Shown here one piece after another: positions 37,717 through 45,954 of a DNA stretch of 64,000 nucleotides; position 1 is the first letter of the stretch; each line of letters begins with the position of its first letter. Source of the DNA: Pseudothauera lacus (GTDB taxonomy: Bacteria; Pseudomonadota; Gammaproteobacteria; Burkholderiales; Rhodocyclaceae); the NCBI RefSeq assembly GCF_003034845.1, contig NZ_PZKC01000002.1, positions 62,001 through 126,000 on the forward strand, given 5' to 3'. A program made the position numbers and the translations under genes. The notes below the pieces were generated by a model. The model searched no databases. It saw only the letters and a list, made by a program, of their open reading frames with translations, and was not told the DNA's origin.

Positions 37717-39468
37717 ATGAAGCTCAGACCTCGCACCTTTGCCGTACTTCTGGCCGCCCTCAGCGGCGGTGCCGGCGCGCAGCCCGCCGAGACGGCAGCC
37801 ACCGCGGAAACGGTGCCGCCGCGGACAGGGCTGATCGTGCCCCTCACCCCGCCGGATACCCTGAGTGCGCCGGTAGCGCCAAAAGGACCGGCGTTCGGTG
37901 AATTCAGCTTTACCACTGAGGAAACCGAGAGCTCCCTGGAGGTCACCCTGCGCAGCATGTTCGAGAGCCACCACATCTCGGGCCCGGGGCGCGCCGCGAG
38001 CATTCTCGAACCGGGTCGCCACTGGCTGCACGACCTCGAGCTCAACGCCAGGCACAGCCTAGGCGACAACTGGACCACCGAGTTCAACGCCATCCTGCGC
38101 TATACCGATTCCCGCCGCCACGACCCGCAGACCAAGTCGCTGCAGCGCCTGCAGCTTGTCGCCTCCGACCAGGTCAACCACCTTACCCTTGGCGATTACT
38201 ACGCCACCCTCTCGCAGTACTCGCTGAACCGCGCCATCAAGGGCATCGGCTATCAGCGCAACATCGGCGAGGCGAGCTACGTACGTTTTGTCGCCGGTGC
38301 CTTTGACGCGCGCTGGAACCATCTCCTCAACCAGGTCGAGGACGAGCCCATAGACCGACACGTCACCGGCCTCCGCGCGCAGACCGCGGGGGACAACTAC
38401 CGCATTGGCATCAACCTCGTTTCGGCCTGGGATCGTGACAACGATCCGGCGCGCACCACCGAGGATACCTACCGCCAGATCCTGCCCGCCTTCGACTGGG
38501 AATATCGTGCCGACAGTGGCCTGCGTCTCAGCGGCGAGCACGCCCAGGCCAAGACGCGGCGGCAGACTGCCGCCGGGGTGCGCGAGAACCTCAGCGGCTC
38601 GGCCCACCGCCTGAACATGGATGGCACGCTCGGCAAGCTGCGCCTGCGCGGCCGCGCCGAGCGCGTCTCCCCCGACTTCTACACCATGGGTGGCGGCGCG
38701 GCGCTCGACCGCCTGCGCACCTATGTGCGCGGCGATTACCGCCTCGGCACGGTGTGGAGCGTCTACGGGGCCTACGACTGGTTCCGCAACAACCTCGACG
38801 GCCAGCTTGCTGCCACTACGCGCACCAGCATTCCCGAGGTCGGCGTCAATGCCCGCGGCCTGTTCGACCGCCGCAGCCTCACCTTTGCCACCAGCCTGCG
38901 CCAGCGCCGCGTGGATACTGGCGCGCCGCAGCGCCGCGAGCAGGTCTCCGAGCGCCTCTACGTCAGTCTGGCCGACCGCTTCGACCAGGTATCGGTGCGC
39001 GGCGAGGTCGAGGCCCTGCTGAATACCCGCAAGGACACTTCCCCACGGCAGAGCAATGACGACCTGCTCTACCGCCTGGTGATCGACTCCCGCCACCTGA
39101 TTGCCGGCGGCCGCTACGACCTGCGTCCTTACCTGAGTCTCGAGCACCAGGAGGTCGAGGACCCGGGCAGCGGGCGCATGGTGCGCACCGACGGCGCGCG
39201 CTTCGATCTGCGCCTGCTTACCCAGGGACATCTGTCCTACGGACTCAACCTCGAGCACCGCAGTACCGAGAATCGTGTCCCGGGCGCGGAGGATACCCGC
39301 CTGCGGCGCTATGCTCTCAACCTCGACAGCCAGCCGGCCTTGCTGCGCGGAGGAACCCTGCGCGCCGAGATCGGCCATGCCGAGTACCGTTTCGGCGACG
39401 CCGCAAAGAACTATCGTGAACGCTACGTCCGCGTGCTGACGGACATCCCCTTCAATTTCGGGAACTGA
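37717..39468 (+). CDS. Outer-membrane beta-barrel protein, unrecognised
   Basis: 583 residues. A signal peptide occupies residues 1-21 (AVLLAALSGGAGAQ). After a proline-rich spacer comes a long run of alternating hydrophobic/polar strands, e.g. DLELNARHSLGDNWTTEFNA, LRLRGRAERVSPDFYTMGGG and RYDLRPYLSLEHQEV, at the spacing of transmembrane beta strands. The count suggests 16 or more strands, and the end is PFNFGN. I do not recognise a named porin family; no plug or POTRA domain is seen. It is the first gene of a three-gene operon: the next gene starts four bases after its stop. Confidence 0.78.
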   Translation: MKLRPRTFAVLLAALSGGAGAQPAETAATAETVPPRTGLIVPLTPPDTLSAPVAPKGPAFGEFSFTTEETESSLEVTLRSMFESHHISGPGRAASILEPGRHWLHDLELNARHSLGDNWTTEFNAILRYTDSRRHDPQTKSLQRLQLVASDQVNHLTLGDYYATLSQYSLNRAIKGIGYQRNIGEASYVRFVAGAFDARWNHLLNQVEDEPIDRHVTGLRAQTAGDNYRIGINLVSAWDRDNDPARTTEDTYRQILPAFDWEYRADSGLRLSGEHAQAKTRRQTAAGVRENLSGSAHRLNMDGTLGKLRLRGRAERVSPDFYTMGGGAALDRLRTYVRGDYRLGTVWSVYGAYDWFRNNLDGQLAATTRTSIPEVGVNARGLFDRRSLTFATSLRQRRVDTGAPQRREQVSERLYVSLADRFDQVSVRGEVEALLNTRKDTSPRQSNDDLLYRLVIDSRHLIAGGRYDLRPYLSLEHQEVEDPGSGRMVRTDGARFDLRLLTQGHLSYGLNLEHRSTENRVPGAEDTRLRRYALNLDSQPALLRGGTLRAEIGHAEYRFGDAAKNYRERYVRVLTDIPFNFGN

Positions 39469-39472
39469 ACCG

Positions 39473-40771
39473 ATGGCCACCCACGCACACTTCAACCGCA
39501 GCCTGGTCGCCCTGCTCCTTGGCCTCGCCTGCATGCTGTTCAGTCAGTTTGCGGCGGCGCAGTGGTGGCGCTTCGGCGCCGATGCCGGCGAACCGGTGTT
39601 CACCGACCTGCTCTTCAACCAGGTCAATGCCCTGCGCGTCGAGCGCAGCCTGCAGTTCTCGCCCGGCGATCTCGATGGTGGCAAGGTCATCGTGCGCGGC
39701 CGTGCGGAAGTCGCGCAGGGCGCCATCGGGCGCGTCGAAGCCAGCCTCGACGACGGCTTGAGCTGGGTCGAGGTACCCTTCAGCGATCGCGGCATGTTTG
39801 CCTTCGAGTTCGCGCCCCAGTTCGAGCAGCCCTATCGCTTCAAGCTGCGCGCCCTGAGCACCACCGGGCAGGCCAGCAACGACAGCGAACACGCCTTTGA
39901 ATTCAGGCTCGTGCGCGACGACAGCCGCGCGCTCGCGGAGGCTGCCTTCGAGCAGTTGCTGGAGCGCTACATGGCGCGCGACCGCGCCGGCTTCATGGCC
40001 ATGGTGTCACGCGACTTCATCGGCAACGAGACCGCGCTCGACAGCGCCCTCAGCAACGATTTCCGCTTCTTCGACGCCATCCGCATCCGCCCCACCATCC
40101 AGCGCATGGCGGCTGCCGACGACCGCTGGACCATCTACTTCCTCTTCAACCGCCAGGTCAGGTCGGTGCGCACCGGCCAGTTGCTGCAGGACCAGGCCAA
40201 CACTTCGGTGACCCTGGTTCGTGAGGGCGATGGCTACAAACTGCACGAACTTGCCGCGCCACTGATCTTCGGGGTGTCGGATCCGGGCAACCTCGCTTCC
40301 TTCGTCACCGACGAATCGATCGGCACCGATGTACTGGTGCTTGACCGCGACGGCAATGTCGTCACCCAGCCGCAAGGGCAGGCTACGGAGGGCACCCCGT
40401 CGAATGTGCGCACCGGCAGCTTCGCGCTGAACCCCGGTTTCGGCTACTCCTTCCTGAGTCGCCAGGTATTGGCACACATGTCGACCACCGCCTTCGCGTT
40501 CGATGGCAGCGATAGCTTGAGCAATTTCGGTGGAGAAACCGAAGGCGGGCAGACGCTCAGCGGTGTGACCAGCCTCGACGCGGTCACTTCGGTGCCGGCG
40601 GACATGCCCGAATGGTGGGGCGACACGACGGCGGTGATCGGCAGGGTGTACGCGCTCAAGCTGGTAGATGGCACCTACGTGATCTTCCGCATTGCAGGCG
40701 GCAGCCTGAGCACCGGTCCGATCACCATCGAGTATCGCCACCAGCTCAACGGTACGCCCAACTTCCGCTGA
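39473..40771 (+). CDS. Secreted protein with beta-sandwich and NTF2-like parts
   Basis: 432 residues. A signal peptide spans about residues 10-29 (ending FAAAQW). Residues about 30-145 look like an Ig/fibronectin-type beta sandwich (VNALRVERSL, GAIGRVEASLDDGLSWVEV, PYRFKLRAL). Residues about 150-280 form an alpha+beta module starting LLERYMARDRAGFMAMVSRDF, typical of the NTF2-like fold, and the last 150 are beta-rich and acidic. A catalytic motif is not visible. Starts four bases after the barrel gene, so translation is probably coupled. Its NTF2-like module has a counterpart at the C-terminus of the next gene product. Confidence 0.7.
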   Translation: MATHAHFNRSLVALLLGLACMLFSQFAAAQWWRFGADAGEPVFTDLLFNQVNALRVERSLQFSPGDLDGGKVIVRGRAEVAQGAIGRVEASLDDGLSWVEVPFSDRGMFAFEFAPQFEQPYRFKLRALSTTGQASNDSEHAFEFRLVRDDSRALAEAAFEQLLERYMARDRAGFMAMVSRDFIGNETALDSALSNDFRFFDAIRIRPTIQRMAAADDRWTIYFLFNRQVRSVRTGQLLQDQANTSVTLVREGDGYKLHELAAPLIFGVSDPGNLASFVTDESIGTDVLVLDRDGNVVTQPQGQATEGTPSNVRTGSFALNPGFGYSFLSRQVLAHMSTTAFAFDGSDSLSNFGGETEGGQTLSGVTSLDAVTSVPADMPEWWGDTTAVIGRVYALKLVDGTYVIFRIAGGSLSTGPITIEYRHQLNGTPNFR

Positions 40772-40860
40772 TTCCGGCGGAATCCGAAGATCGGCGCGCC
40801 CGTCGCGGCGGGCGGCGCCCGGCATCCCCTTGTGCGTGAAGCCAGGGGCAGGAGAGATTC

Positions 40861-43800
40861 ATGTCCATCCTACGCACCGCAGCGCTTGCCGTGCTGGTGT
40901 CGTGGCTCGCCGCCGTGCCGGCGTTGGCCAGCGAGGCCTTGCAACGCCAGCATGAGATTGCCGCACTGGAACTGGAGATTGCCGGCCTTGAAAGGCTTGC
41001 CGCGCAGCTTGGCCACGAGCGCGCCTTTCACGATGGGAGGGGCGCGCGCGGAAACCAGTCTGCGGAGGACGTCGCGCGCCTGACGGCCGAGATGCAGGCC
41101 GAGCGCGAGCGCCTTACCGAGCAGATGGTTGATCTGCGCCAGCTCGCCGAGTATGCCGCGCTGCGTCGCGACGATGTGCGCCGGGCCCGTGAGGAGCTGC
41201 AGCGCTATACCGAGCAACTGGCCCTGGTGCAGCGCCAGAATGTGGCCAAGACGGCGATCACCCTCGGGCTGGCGACGGCGCAGGAAGTGATGGCCTTTGC
41301 CACCACCAGCGGCAAGATCCACGAGATTGGCGCCTGGGTGGCCGAGAAGATCGCCGGCGAGGCGGTCAAGAAGGCGCTGAGCGGCGGCGACGAGTACTAC
41401 ACCCGTCGTCTGCAGCGCCTCTCTGCCAGCACCCAGGCAGTGGTGCCGGAGCTGGAGGAGCTTGGCCGCCTGTCCGGACAGACCATCGAGTTCTGGCAGT
41501 CCTACCTGCGTGTGCGCGAGGACAAGGACATCTCCGGCAGCAACGCCACGATCCTCGCCAAGGGGCGCATCCTGCTCGATCTTGCCGCGCGCGCGGCAAC
41601 CCGCCTCGAAGCGCTCGACAAGGAGCTCGAAGACACGGCCAGAGGTGCCGAGGAAGAGATCGAGCGGCGCCACAACCGCATCGCCGAACTGATCGGAGTA
41701 GCCAGGGCGCTGGAGCAGGGCGCTGCCGAGGCGGCCCAGCTGATCGAAGCCGCGAGGATCGAGCAGGAGCGTGTCGCCGCGGAGCATGCGGCCATCGATG
41801 CCAGGCTCGCCGCCTTGCGTCAGCGCCTGGAGGCCTTGCGCGCGGCTCCCGTCGCTGCGCCGGAGCCGCTTGCCGACATTGATGCGCAGATGAACCGCTA
41901 TCGCAGCCTGCTGACCAACTGGCAGCGCGACCACCCGGGTTTCGCCGAGCAGGCGCAGCGTCTGCGTGCCGCCATGGACGCTCTGGAGGCCGCGCTGACC
42001 GCGTTTGCGGAAACATCTGCACGCCACCTTCAGGCGCGCGACGAACGGGTCAGGGACAGCGTCGGGCGACCCATCTACCCATACGGCGACGTAGCCGACA
42101 GCGACAAACTCGCCGCTTATGAGGACTATCACCGCGCCATGCTCAGGTTGCGCGAGACGCAACTGCCCGAGCGGCGCTCGAGTGTCGATGCAGTTGCCAC
42201 GGAGTACGACCGCATCGGCGAGTTGCTGGTACGCGCGCCATTTGACGCCTCCAGTGAAGGGATCGTGCTTGCCGAGTTGAGCGCGGCGCGCAACGGTGCG
42301 GCGCAATTGCTCACCCGCGAGCGCCTTCGCCTCGAGCGTGAACTGCGCGCCGTCCTGTACTCCCAGCGCGATGCCCTGCAGCGCCAGTTGCAGCGCGTCG
42401 TCGAGCGCGAGCGCGAGCTCGCCGCCCTCCATGCATCAGAGCCGGCGCCAGCTTACGGGGCCAATGGCGCCCTGGGCGTGCAGGGGCGCCAGATCCTCGA
42501 GCGCCAGCGCAGGGCCGTGGCCGGTCTGCACAACGCAGTGGCGGCCGCCGAAGCCGAGATCGACCACGAGCGTGCGGCATTGCCCGAGCGCATTCGCGCC
42601 ATCGAGCGCGAGATCGCTGCCCAACGGGAGGGCTACCGGCTGGCGGCGCAGGACTACATCGCCCAGGCGCAGGACCACCGTGCCGCGCTCGACCGTGAGA
42701 CGACCGAGAAGGCTGCCTTGCTGGCCTTCTTCAGGCGCCTGGTGGCGCAGGGGGTGTTGAGCGAGTCGTCGTCGACGGGTGCTCACGAGGCGCCGATGTT
42801 CAATGTCAGCCGGACGTGGATCAGCACCGCCACTGCCGGCCTGGCGCGCAACTGCGCCGCGGTCGAGGCCGTGCATGGCCTCCTGCTGCCGCTCGCCGAG
42901 GAGTCGCAGCGTCTCCTTGCGCGCGTCAATTCGGCCTCTCAGGCAACCGTCCATGGCCTTGGCAGTGCACCCTTGTCACGCTGGAGCGAACTCAATGAAC
43001 CCCTGCTCCATGCGCGGGTTACCGAGATCGCCAGGGGGGTCGATGAAGCGCGTGCCGGCCGCGCCGACGCGCGGGTGTACCCCCGTGACCCGATCTCGCC
43101 TTTCCTGCAGGGCCTGCTTGGCGGCGTGGTGATGATGGAGCACTTCAATGACATCATCCGCGGCATGAGCGAGAGCCAGAACCGTATCGCATCTGCGCTC
43201 GCCATCAACATCGCCCATGCCGGGCGTCTGGCCGCCGATGAGCGCATTCCGGCGGATGCCGTGCCGGCGATGCGTGAGCAGCTGAAACGCCTGACCGCAC
43301 TGTACGAGAGCGAGCTGAGTTGCCTGGGCGACGACTTTCTCGCCAATGGCGAGATCATCGACAGGCTGGGGCAGCTGAAGACGCTGACCGAGCGCCTCGC
43401 GGGCAAGGCGACCTACGCCGATGCCAGCGCCCTGATCGCCGCCGCGCAAGGACTGATGCAACGTCTGGAGGGGCTTGCGATGGGCTACGACGAGGCCTAC
43501 CGTGCAGGGCTGGCGGCCATGCAGGCAGAGTTCGACAGTCTCGCTGCGGCCAGCAGCCAGGGCAACCGTCTGGCGCCCGGAGACGCCCGCGACCTCGCTG
43601 CGCTGGTCGGCCGCATCGAACCATTGCTGGAACAGCACCTCGCCCACAGCCGTTCTCCGCAGGGTGCTCCGCGCATCAGCGACGAACAGGTGCGCATGCT
43701 CTACCAGTCCTTCATCGACGCCTATGCGCGTGGCGACGTGCGTGCCCTGCTTGGCCTCCTTGCCCCCGACTGGCAAGGCGGCGACGGCGCCGATCTGCGC

Positions 43801-44052
43801 GATGTCGAGGACTACCTGAGCAACTCGTTCAGGGTCTTCGAGCGCATCCAGTACCGCATCAGCGGCTTTCAGGTACTGGCGAGCTCGTCCGATGGGTCGG
43901 TGAGGGTTGGCTACAGCGTGCGCATCGTCGGCGAGAACCGGCGCCAGCGCATGAACCACGAGGAAAGTTCGCGGGTCGTCGAGGAAGTTGGCCTCATCGA
44001 CGGCCAGCCGCGCATCCTGCGCACGCTGAGCGGCACCCAGTGGTTGCGCTGA
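40861..44052 (+). CDS. Giant periplasmic coiled-coil protein with C-terminal NTF2-like module
   Basis: 1063 residues. A signal peptide (residues 1-24, ending VPALASE) leads into long heptad-rich helices, e.g. LQRQHEIAALELEIAGLERLAAQL and IERRHNRIAELIGVARALEQ. A small non-coiled region lies near residues 140-190 (TAITLGLATAQEVMAF). The last 120 residues change to an NTF2-like alpha+beta domain beginning MLYQSFIDAYARGDVRALL and ending in RTLSGTQWLR. There is no membrane anchor beyond the signal. It could be an envelope-spanning spacer or scaffold for the barrel. Third gene of the operon, 89 bases after the second. Confidence 0.72.
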   Translation: MSILRTAALAVLVSWLAAVPALASEALQRQHEIAALELEIAGLERLAAQLGHERAFHDGRGARGNQSAEDVARLTAEMQAERERLTEQMVDLRQLAEYAALRRDDVRRAREELQRYTEQLALVQRQNVAKTAITLGLATAQEVMAFATTSGKIHEIGAWVAEKIAGEAVKKALSGGDEYYTRRLQRLSASTQAVVPELEELGRLSGQTIEFWQSYLRVREDKDISGSNATILAKGRILLDLAARAATRLEALDKELEDTARGAEEEIERRHNRIAELIGVARALEQGAAEAAQLIEAARIEQERVAAEHAAIDARLAALRQRLEALRAAPVAAPEPLADIDAQMNRYRSLLTNWQRDHPGFAEQAQRLRAAMDALEAALTAFAETSARHLQARDERVRDSVGRPIYPYGDVADSDKLAAYEDYHRAMLRLRETQLPERRSSVDAVATEYDRIGELLVRAPFDASSEGIVLAELSAARNGAAQLLTRERLRLERELRAVLYSQRDALQRQLQRVVERERELAALHASEPAPAYGANGALGVQGRQILERQRRAVAGLHNAVAAAEAEIDHERAALPERIRAIEREIAAQREGYRLAAQDYIAQAQDHRAALDRETTEKAALLAFFRRLVAQGVLSESSSTGAHEAPMFNVSRTWISTATAGLARNCAAVEAVHGLLLPLAEESQRLLARVNSASQATVHGLGSAPLSRWSELNEPLLHARVTEIARGVDEARAGRADARVYPRDPISPFLQGLLGGVVMMEHFNDIIRGMSESQNRIASALAINIAHAGRLAADERIPADAVPAMREQLKRLTALYESELSCLGDDFLANGEIIDRLGQLKTLTERLAGKATYADASALIAAAQGLMQRLEGLAMGYDEAYRAGLAAMQAEFDSLAAASSQGNRLAPGDARDLAALVGRIEPLLEQHLAHSRSPQGAPRISDEQVRMLYQSFIDAYARGDVRALLGLLAPDWQGGDGADLRDVEDYLSNSFRVFERIQYRISGFQVLASSSDGSVRVGYSVRIVGENRRQRMNHEESSRVVEEVGLIDGQPRILRTLSGTQWLR

Positions 44053-44076
44053 ATGCGCGCTATTCCGGGGGGAGGC

Positions 44077-44769
44077 TCAGCCCCGGCGGCGGCGCGCCAG
44101 CCCCCCGGCGATCAGGCCGATGCCGAGCAGGGCAAGGATGCCGGGTTCCGGGACCTGCAGGCGTTCGCGAACGCTGAGCTGGTTCTGCGAGGCTGCGCTG
44201 CGCAGGGTAAAGAATTCGTAGCTGTTCGACTGATAGGGGCTGGTAAGCCCGGCGTACCAGGTGTTGAGTTCGCCGAGCCAGTCGCTGGCGATGCTGCGCT
44301 GGCCGCCGAAGGCATGGCTGGTGCGGAAGCTGCCATTGCCCAGATTCAGCATGCCGGCGCCGTCGGCAACGATCTCCCACAGCACGAGCTGGAAGGCGGC
44401 GGTCTGGGCATTGCTCACCGCGCGGGCGTAGAAATTGTCGTAGAGCCCGGCGATCAGGCTCTGCTGGGCGCTGCCGAACAGCGACAGGCCGTTTTCGATG
44501 ACGTACACCGCCGGCGTGCTGAGGGTCTGCGAGGGTTCGATGCAGAAGGCGTCAAGGATGCCGGCGCCGAATCCGTAGCTGCTGCCCTGCGAGTAGTTGA
44601 AGCTGATCTCGCCGGCCCAGGTGCTTTGCGTGCTGCCGTTGTAGGTGAATGAGCCGCTCTGCTTGCTGCTGGCGAGCTGGTAGCTGTCGAGGCTGATCAC
44701 CCCGGCCTGGGCGGCAGGGGAAAAGGCTGCGGCGAGGGCGCAGCAGAGGAGGAGCGGGCGCAGTTTCAT
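44077..44769 (-). CDS. PEP-CTERM sorted surface/exported protein
   Basis: 230 residues. Signal peptide at residues 1-21 (LLCCALAAAFSPAAQAG). The extreme C-terminus is the PEP-CTERM signal: VPEPGILALLGIGLIAGGLARRRR, consisting of PEP, a hydrophobic helix and a basic end. Such proteins are cut and anchored or released by an exosortase in strains making extracellular polysaccharide. The mature part is rich in Ser, Gly and aromatic residues. No exosortase gene is in the window. The ATG at 44769 begins MKLRPLLL. It converges on the coiled-coil gene with 24 bases between. Confidence 0.88.
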   Translation of the reverse strand: MKLRPLLLCCALAAAFSPAAQAGVISLDSYQLASSKQSGSFTYNGSTQSTWAGEISFNYSQGSSYGFGAGILDAFCIEPSQTLSTPAVYVIENGLSLFGSAQQSLIAGLYDNFYARAVSNAQTAAFQLVLWEIVADGAGMLNLGNGSFRTSHAFGGQRSIASDWLGELNTWYAGLTSPYQSNSYEFFTLRSAASQNQLSVRERLQVPEPGILALLGIGLIAGGLARRRRG

Positions 44770-44889
44770 GAGGGCTGGATGTGGCGGCGCACAATGAATG
44801 GTCGTTGGACGCATTGTCCCTGTGCCGTTGCCGCCGGCAAAGCCGAATGTTTAAACTTTGGTGATATCCATCACGGCGCCCTCGAAGTG

Positions 44890-44920
44890 AAACGGGCGCC
44901 CCCTGGGGAGGCGCCCGTTT
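44890..44920 (-). terminator. Hairpin terminator after the TorF porin gene
   Basis: AAACGGGCGCC (44890-44900) and GGCGCCCGTTT (44910-44920) form an 11-bp stem with a nine-base loop. It lies 67 bases past the porin stop on the minus strand. The T run after the stem on that strand is weak (TTTCACTT), so termination is likely but not certain. Confidence 0.7.
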
Positions 44921-44987
44921 CCCGTGCGTGGGGAGGAGTGGCCCGCGCACGGTCTGCTGCACGCCGCGCCTGGCGCGGCGGTGGTGC

Positions 44988-45701
44988 TCAGAAGCTGCGA
45001 CTGACTGAGAGGATCACGCGTTCGTCGGCAATGCGCGAGTTCTTGATGTCGGTGTCGACGTAATGCAGACCGAAATCAAAGCCGCCGTAGGAATAGGTCG
45101 CACCGAGTTTCCAGTCCTCGTAGTTATCGGCATTGTGGATGTCGGAGTAGCCGTAATGGGCGTCGAGGGTGAGGCCGTCCATGACCTCGTACGAAAGCGA
45201 GAGGTCATAGTAGTCACTGCCCTTGGAGTCGGCGGTGCCGAACAGGTTGGTGAATGAGTGCGAGTACTTGAAGGAGAGGAACGCCCAACTGACACCGACG
45301 TAGCCTTCCAGAGTGTTCGGGCTCTTCATGCCGTTGGCGGCCTTCCACGCGGAGTCGAAATCGCCCGGGTAGTAGTACTGCAGCAGGCCGACGTCGAGGC
45401 CGATGGGGCCGATCTCGGCGGCGTAGCCAGCGTACAGGTTGGTTTCCAGGCTGCTGCCGCGCGCGTCCAGATCGCTCAGCCAGGACACGTTGGAGGCCCA
45501 CACGCCGACGTAGAGGCCGCTGTCGTGGGCATAGTCGAAGCCGCCCTGGATGGCCGGACGCTGATCAGTCTGACTGACGCCGCGGAAGGCATAGTCGGAC
45601 ACGATGCTGACATTGGCCGAGAACGGGATGTCTTCGGCGAGGGCGGCGCCCGAGCCGAGCATGGGGGCGGCGAGAAGGGCGGCGAGGATACGTTTCTGCA
45701 T
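44988..45701 (-). CDS. TorF-family putative porin
   Basis: 237 residues. Signal peptide (QKRILAALLAAPMLGSGAALAED). The mature chain follows the TIGR02001/Gcw_chp pattern: SIVSDYAFRGVSQTDQRPAIQGG, then VGVWASNVSWL, and it ends in the outer-membrane C-terminal aromatic SVSRSF. About 12 strands can be counted. Start at 45701: TAGGAG is six bases before that ATG, and an ATG at 45707 overlaps the ribosome site. A sigma-54 promoter lies about 43 bases upstream and an NtrC-type site about 165 bases upstream, so it is probably expressed on nitrogen limitation; function in ammonium or nitrogen uptake is inference. Confidence 0.85.
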   Translation of the reverse strand: MQKRILAALLAAPMLGSGAALAEDIPFSANVSIVSDYAFRGVSQTDQRPAIQGGFDYAHDSGLYVGVWASNVSWLSDLDARGSSLETNLYAGYAAEIGPIGLDVGLLQYYYPGDFDSAWKAANGMKSPNTLEGYVGVSWAFLSFKYSHSFTNLFGTADSKGSDYYDLSLSYEVMDGLTLDAHYGYSDIHNADNYEDWKLGATYSYGGFDFGLHYVDTDIKNSRIADERVILSVSRSF

Positions 45702-45743
45702 GGTCATCTCCTAGGGTAAAGCGTTATTACGCGGTGCACTAAA

Positions 45744-45759
45744 TGCACACTCCGTGCCA
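45744..45759 (-). promoter_or_regulatory. Sigma-54 promoter of the porin gene
   Basis: On the minus strand TGGCACG-GAGT-GTGCA matches the -24/-12 consensus TGGCACG-N4-TTGCA with one mismatch. The GG and GC elements are correctly spaced. It lies about 43 bases before the porin start. Confidence 0.82.
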
Positions 45760-45864
45760 GTTCGTGGAATGTGCTGATCTGCTTTGTTTCTGCGCCGTTA
45801 CGGGCGCCATGGGTGCCGATCTGCTTTGGTTGCAGTGCAGTATCGGTGCGTGTTTGCGCTGGCA

Positions 45865-45881
45865 TGCACTGAGCCTGTGCA
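45865..45881. promoter_or_regulatory. NtrC-type enhancer site upstream of the porin gene
   Basis: TGCACT-GAGCC-TGTGCA, a 17-bp palindrome close to the NtrC consensus TGCACC-N5-GGTGCA. It sits about 140 bases upstream of the expected start site of the sigma-54 promoter, the usual enhancer distance. Confidence 0.7.
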
Positions 45882-45908
45882 TGGCCTGGTGGCGGTCCGG
45901 GGCACTAA

Positions 45909-45932
45909 AAAGGGGTGCCGCAGCACCCCTTT
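45909..45932 (-). terminator. Intrinsic terminator of glnK-amtB
   Basis: AAAGGGGTGC and GCACCCCTTT form a 10-bp stem with a four-base loop. On the minus strand the stem is followed by TTAGTGCC. It lies 22 bases after the amtB stop and separates it from the porin transcription unit. Confidence 0.82.
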
Positions 45933-45954
45933 CCGCGGGCCTTCGGTTGCCGGC

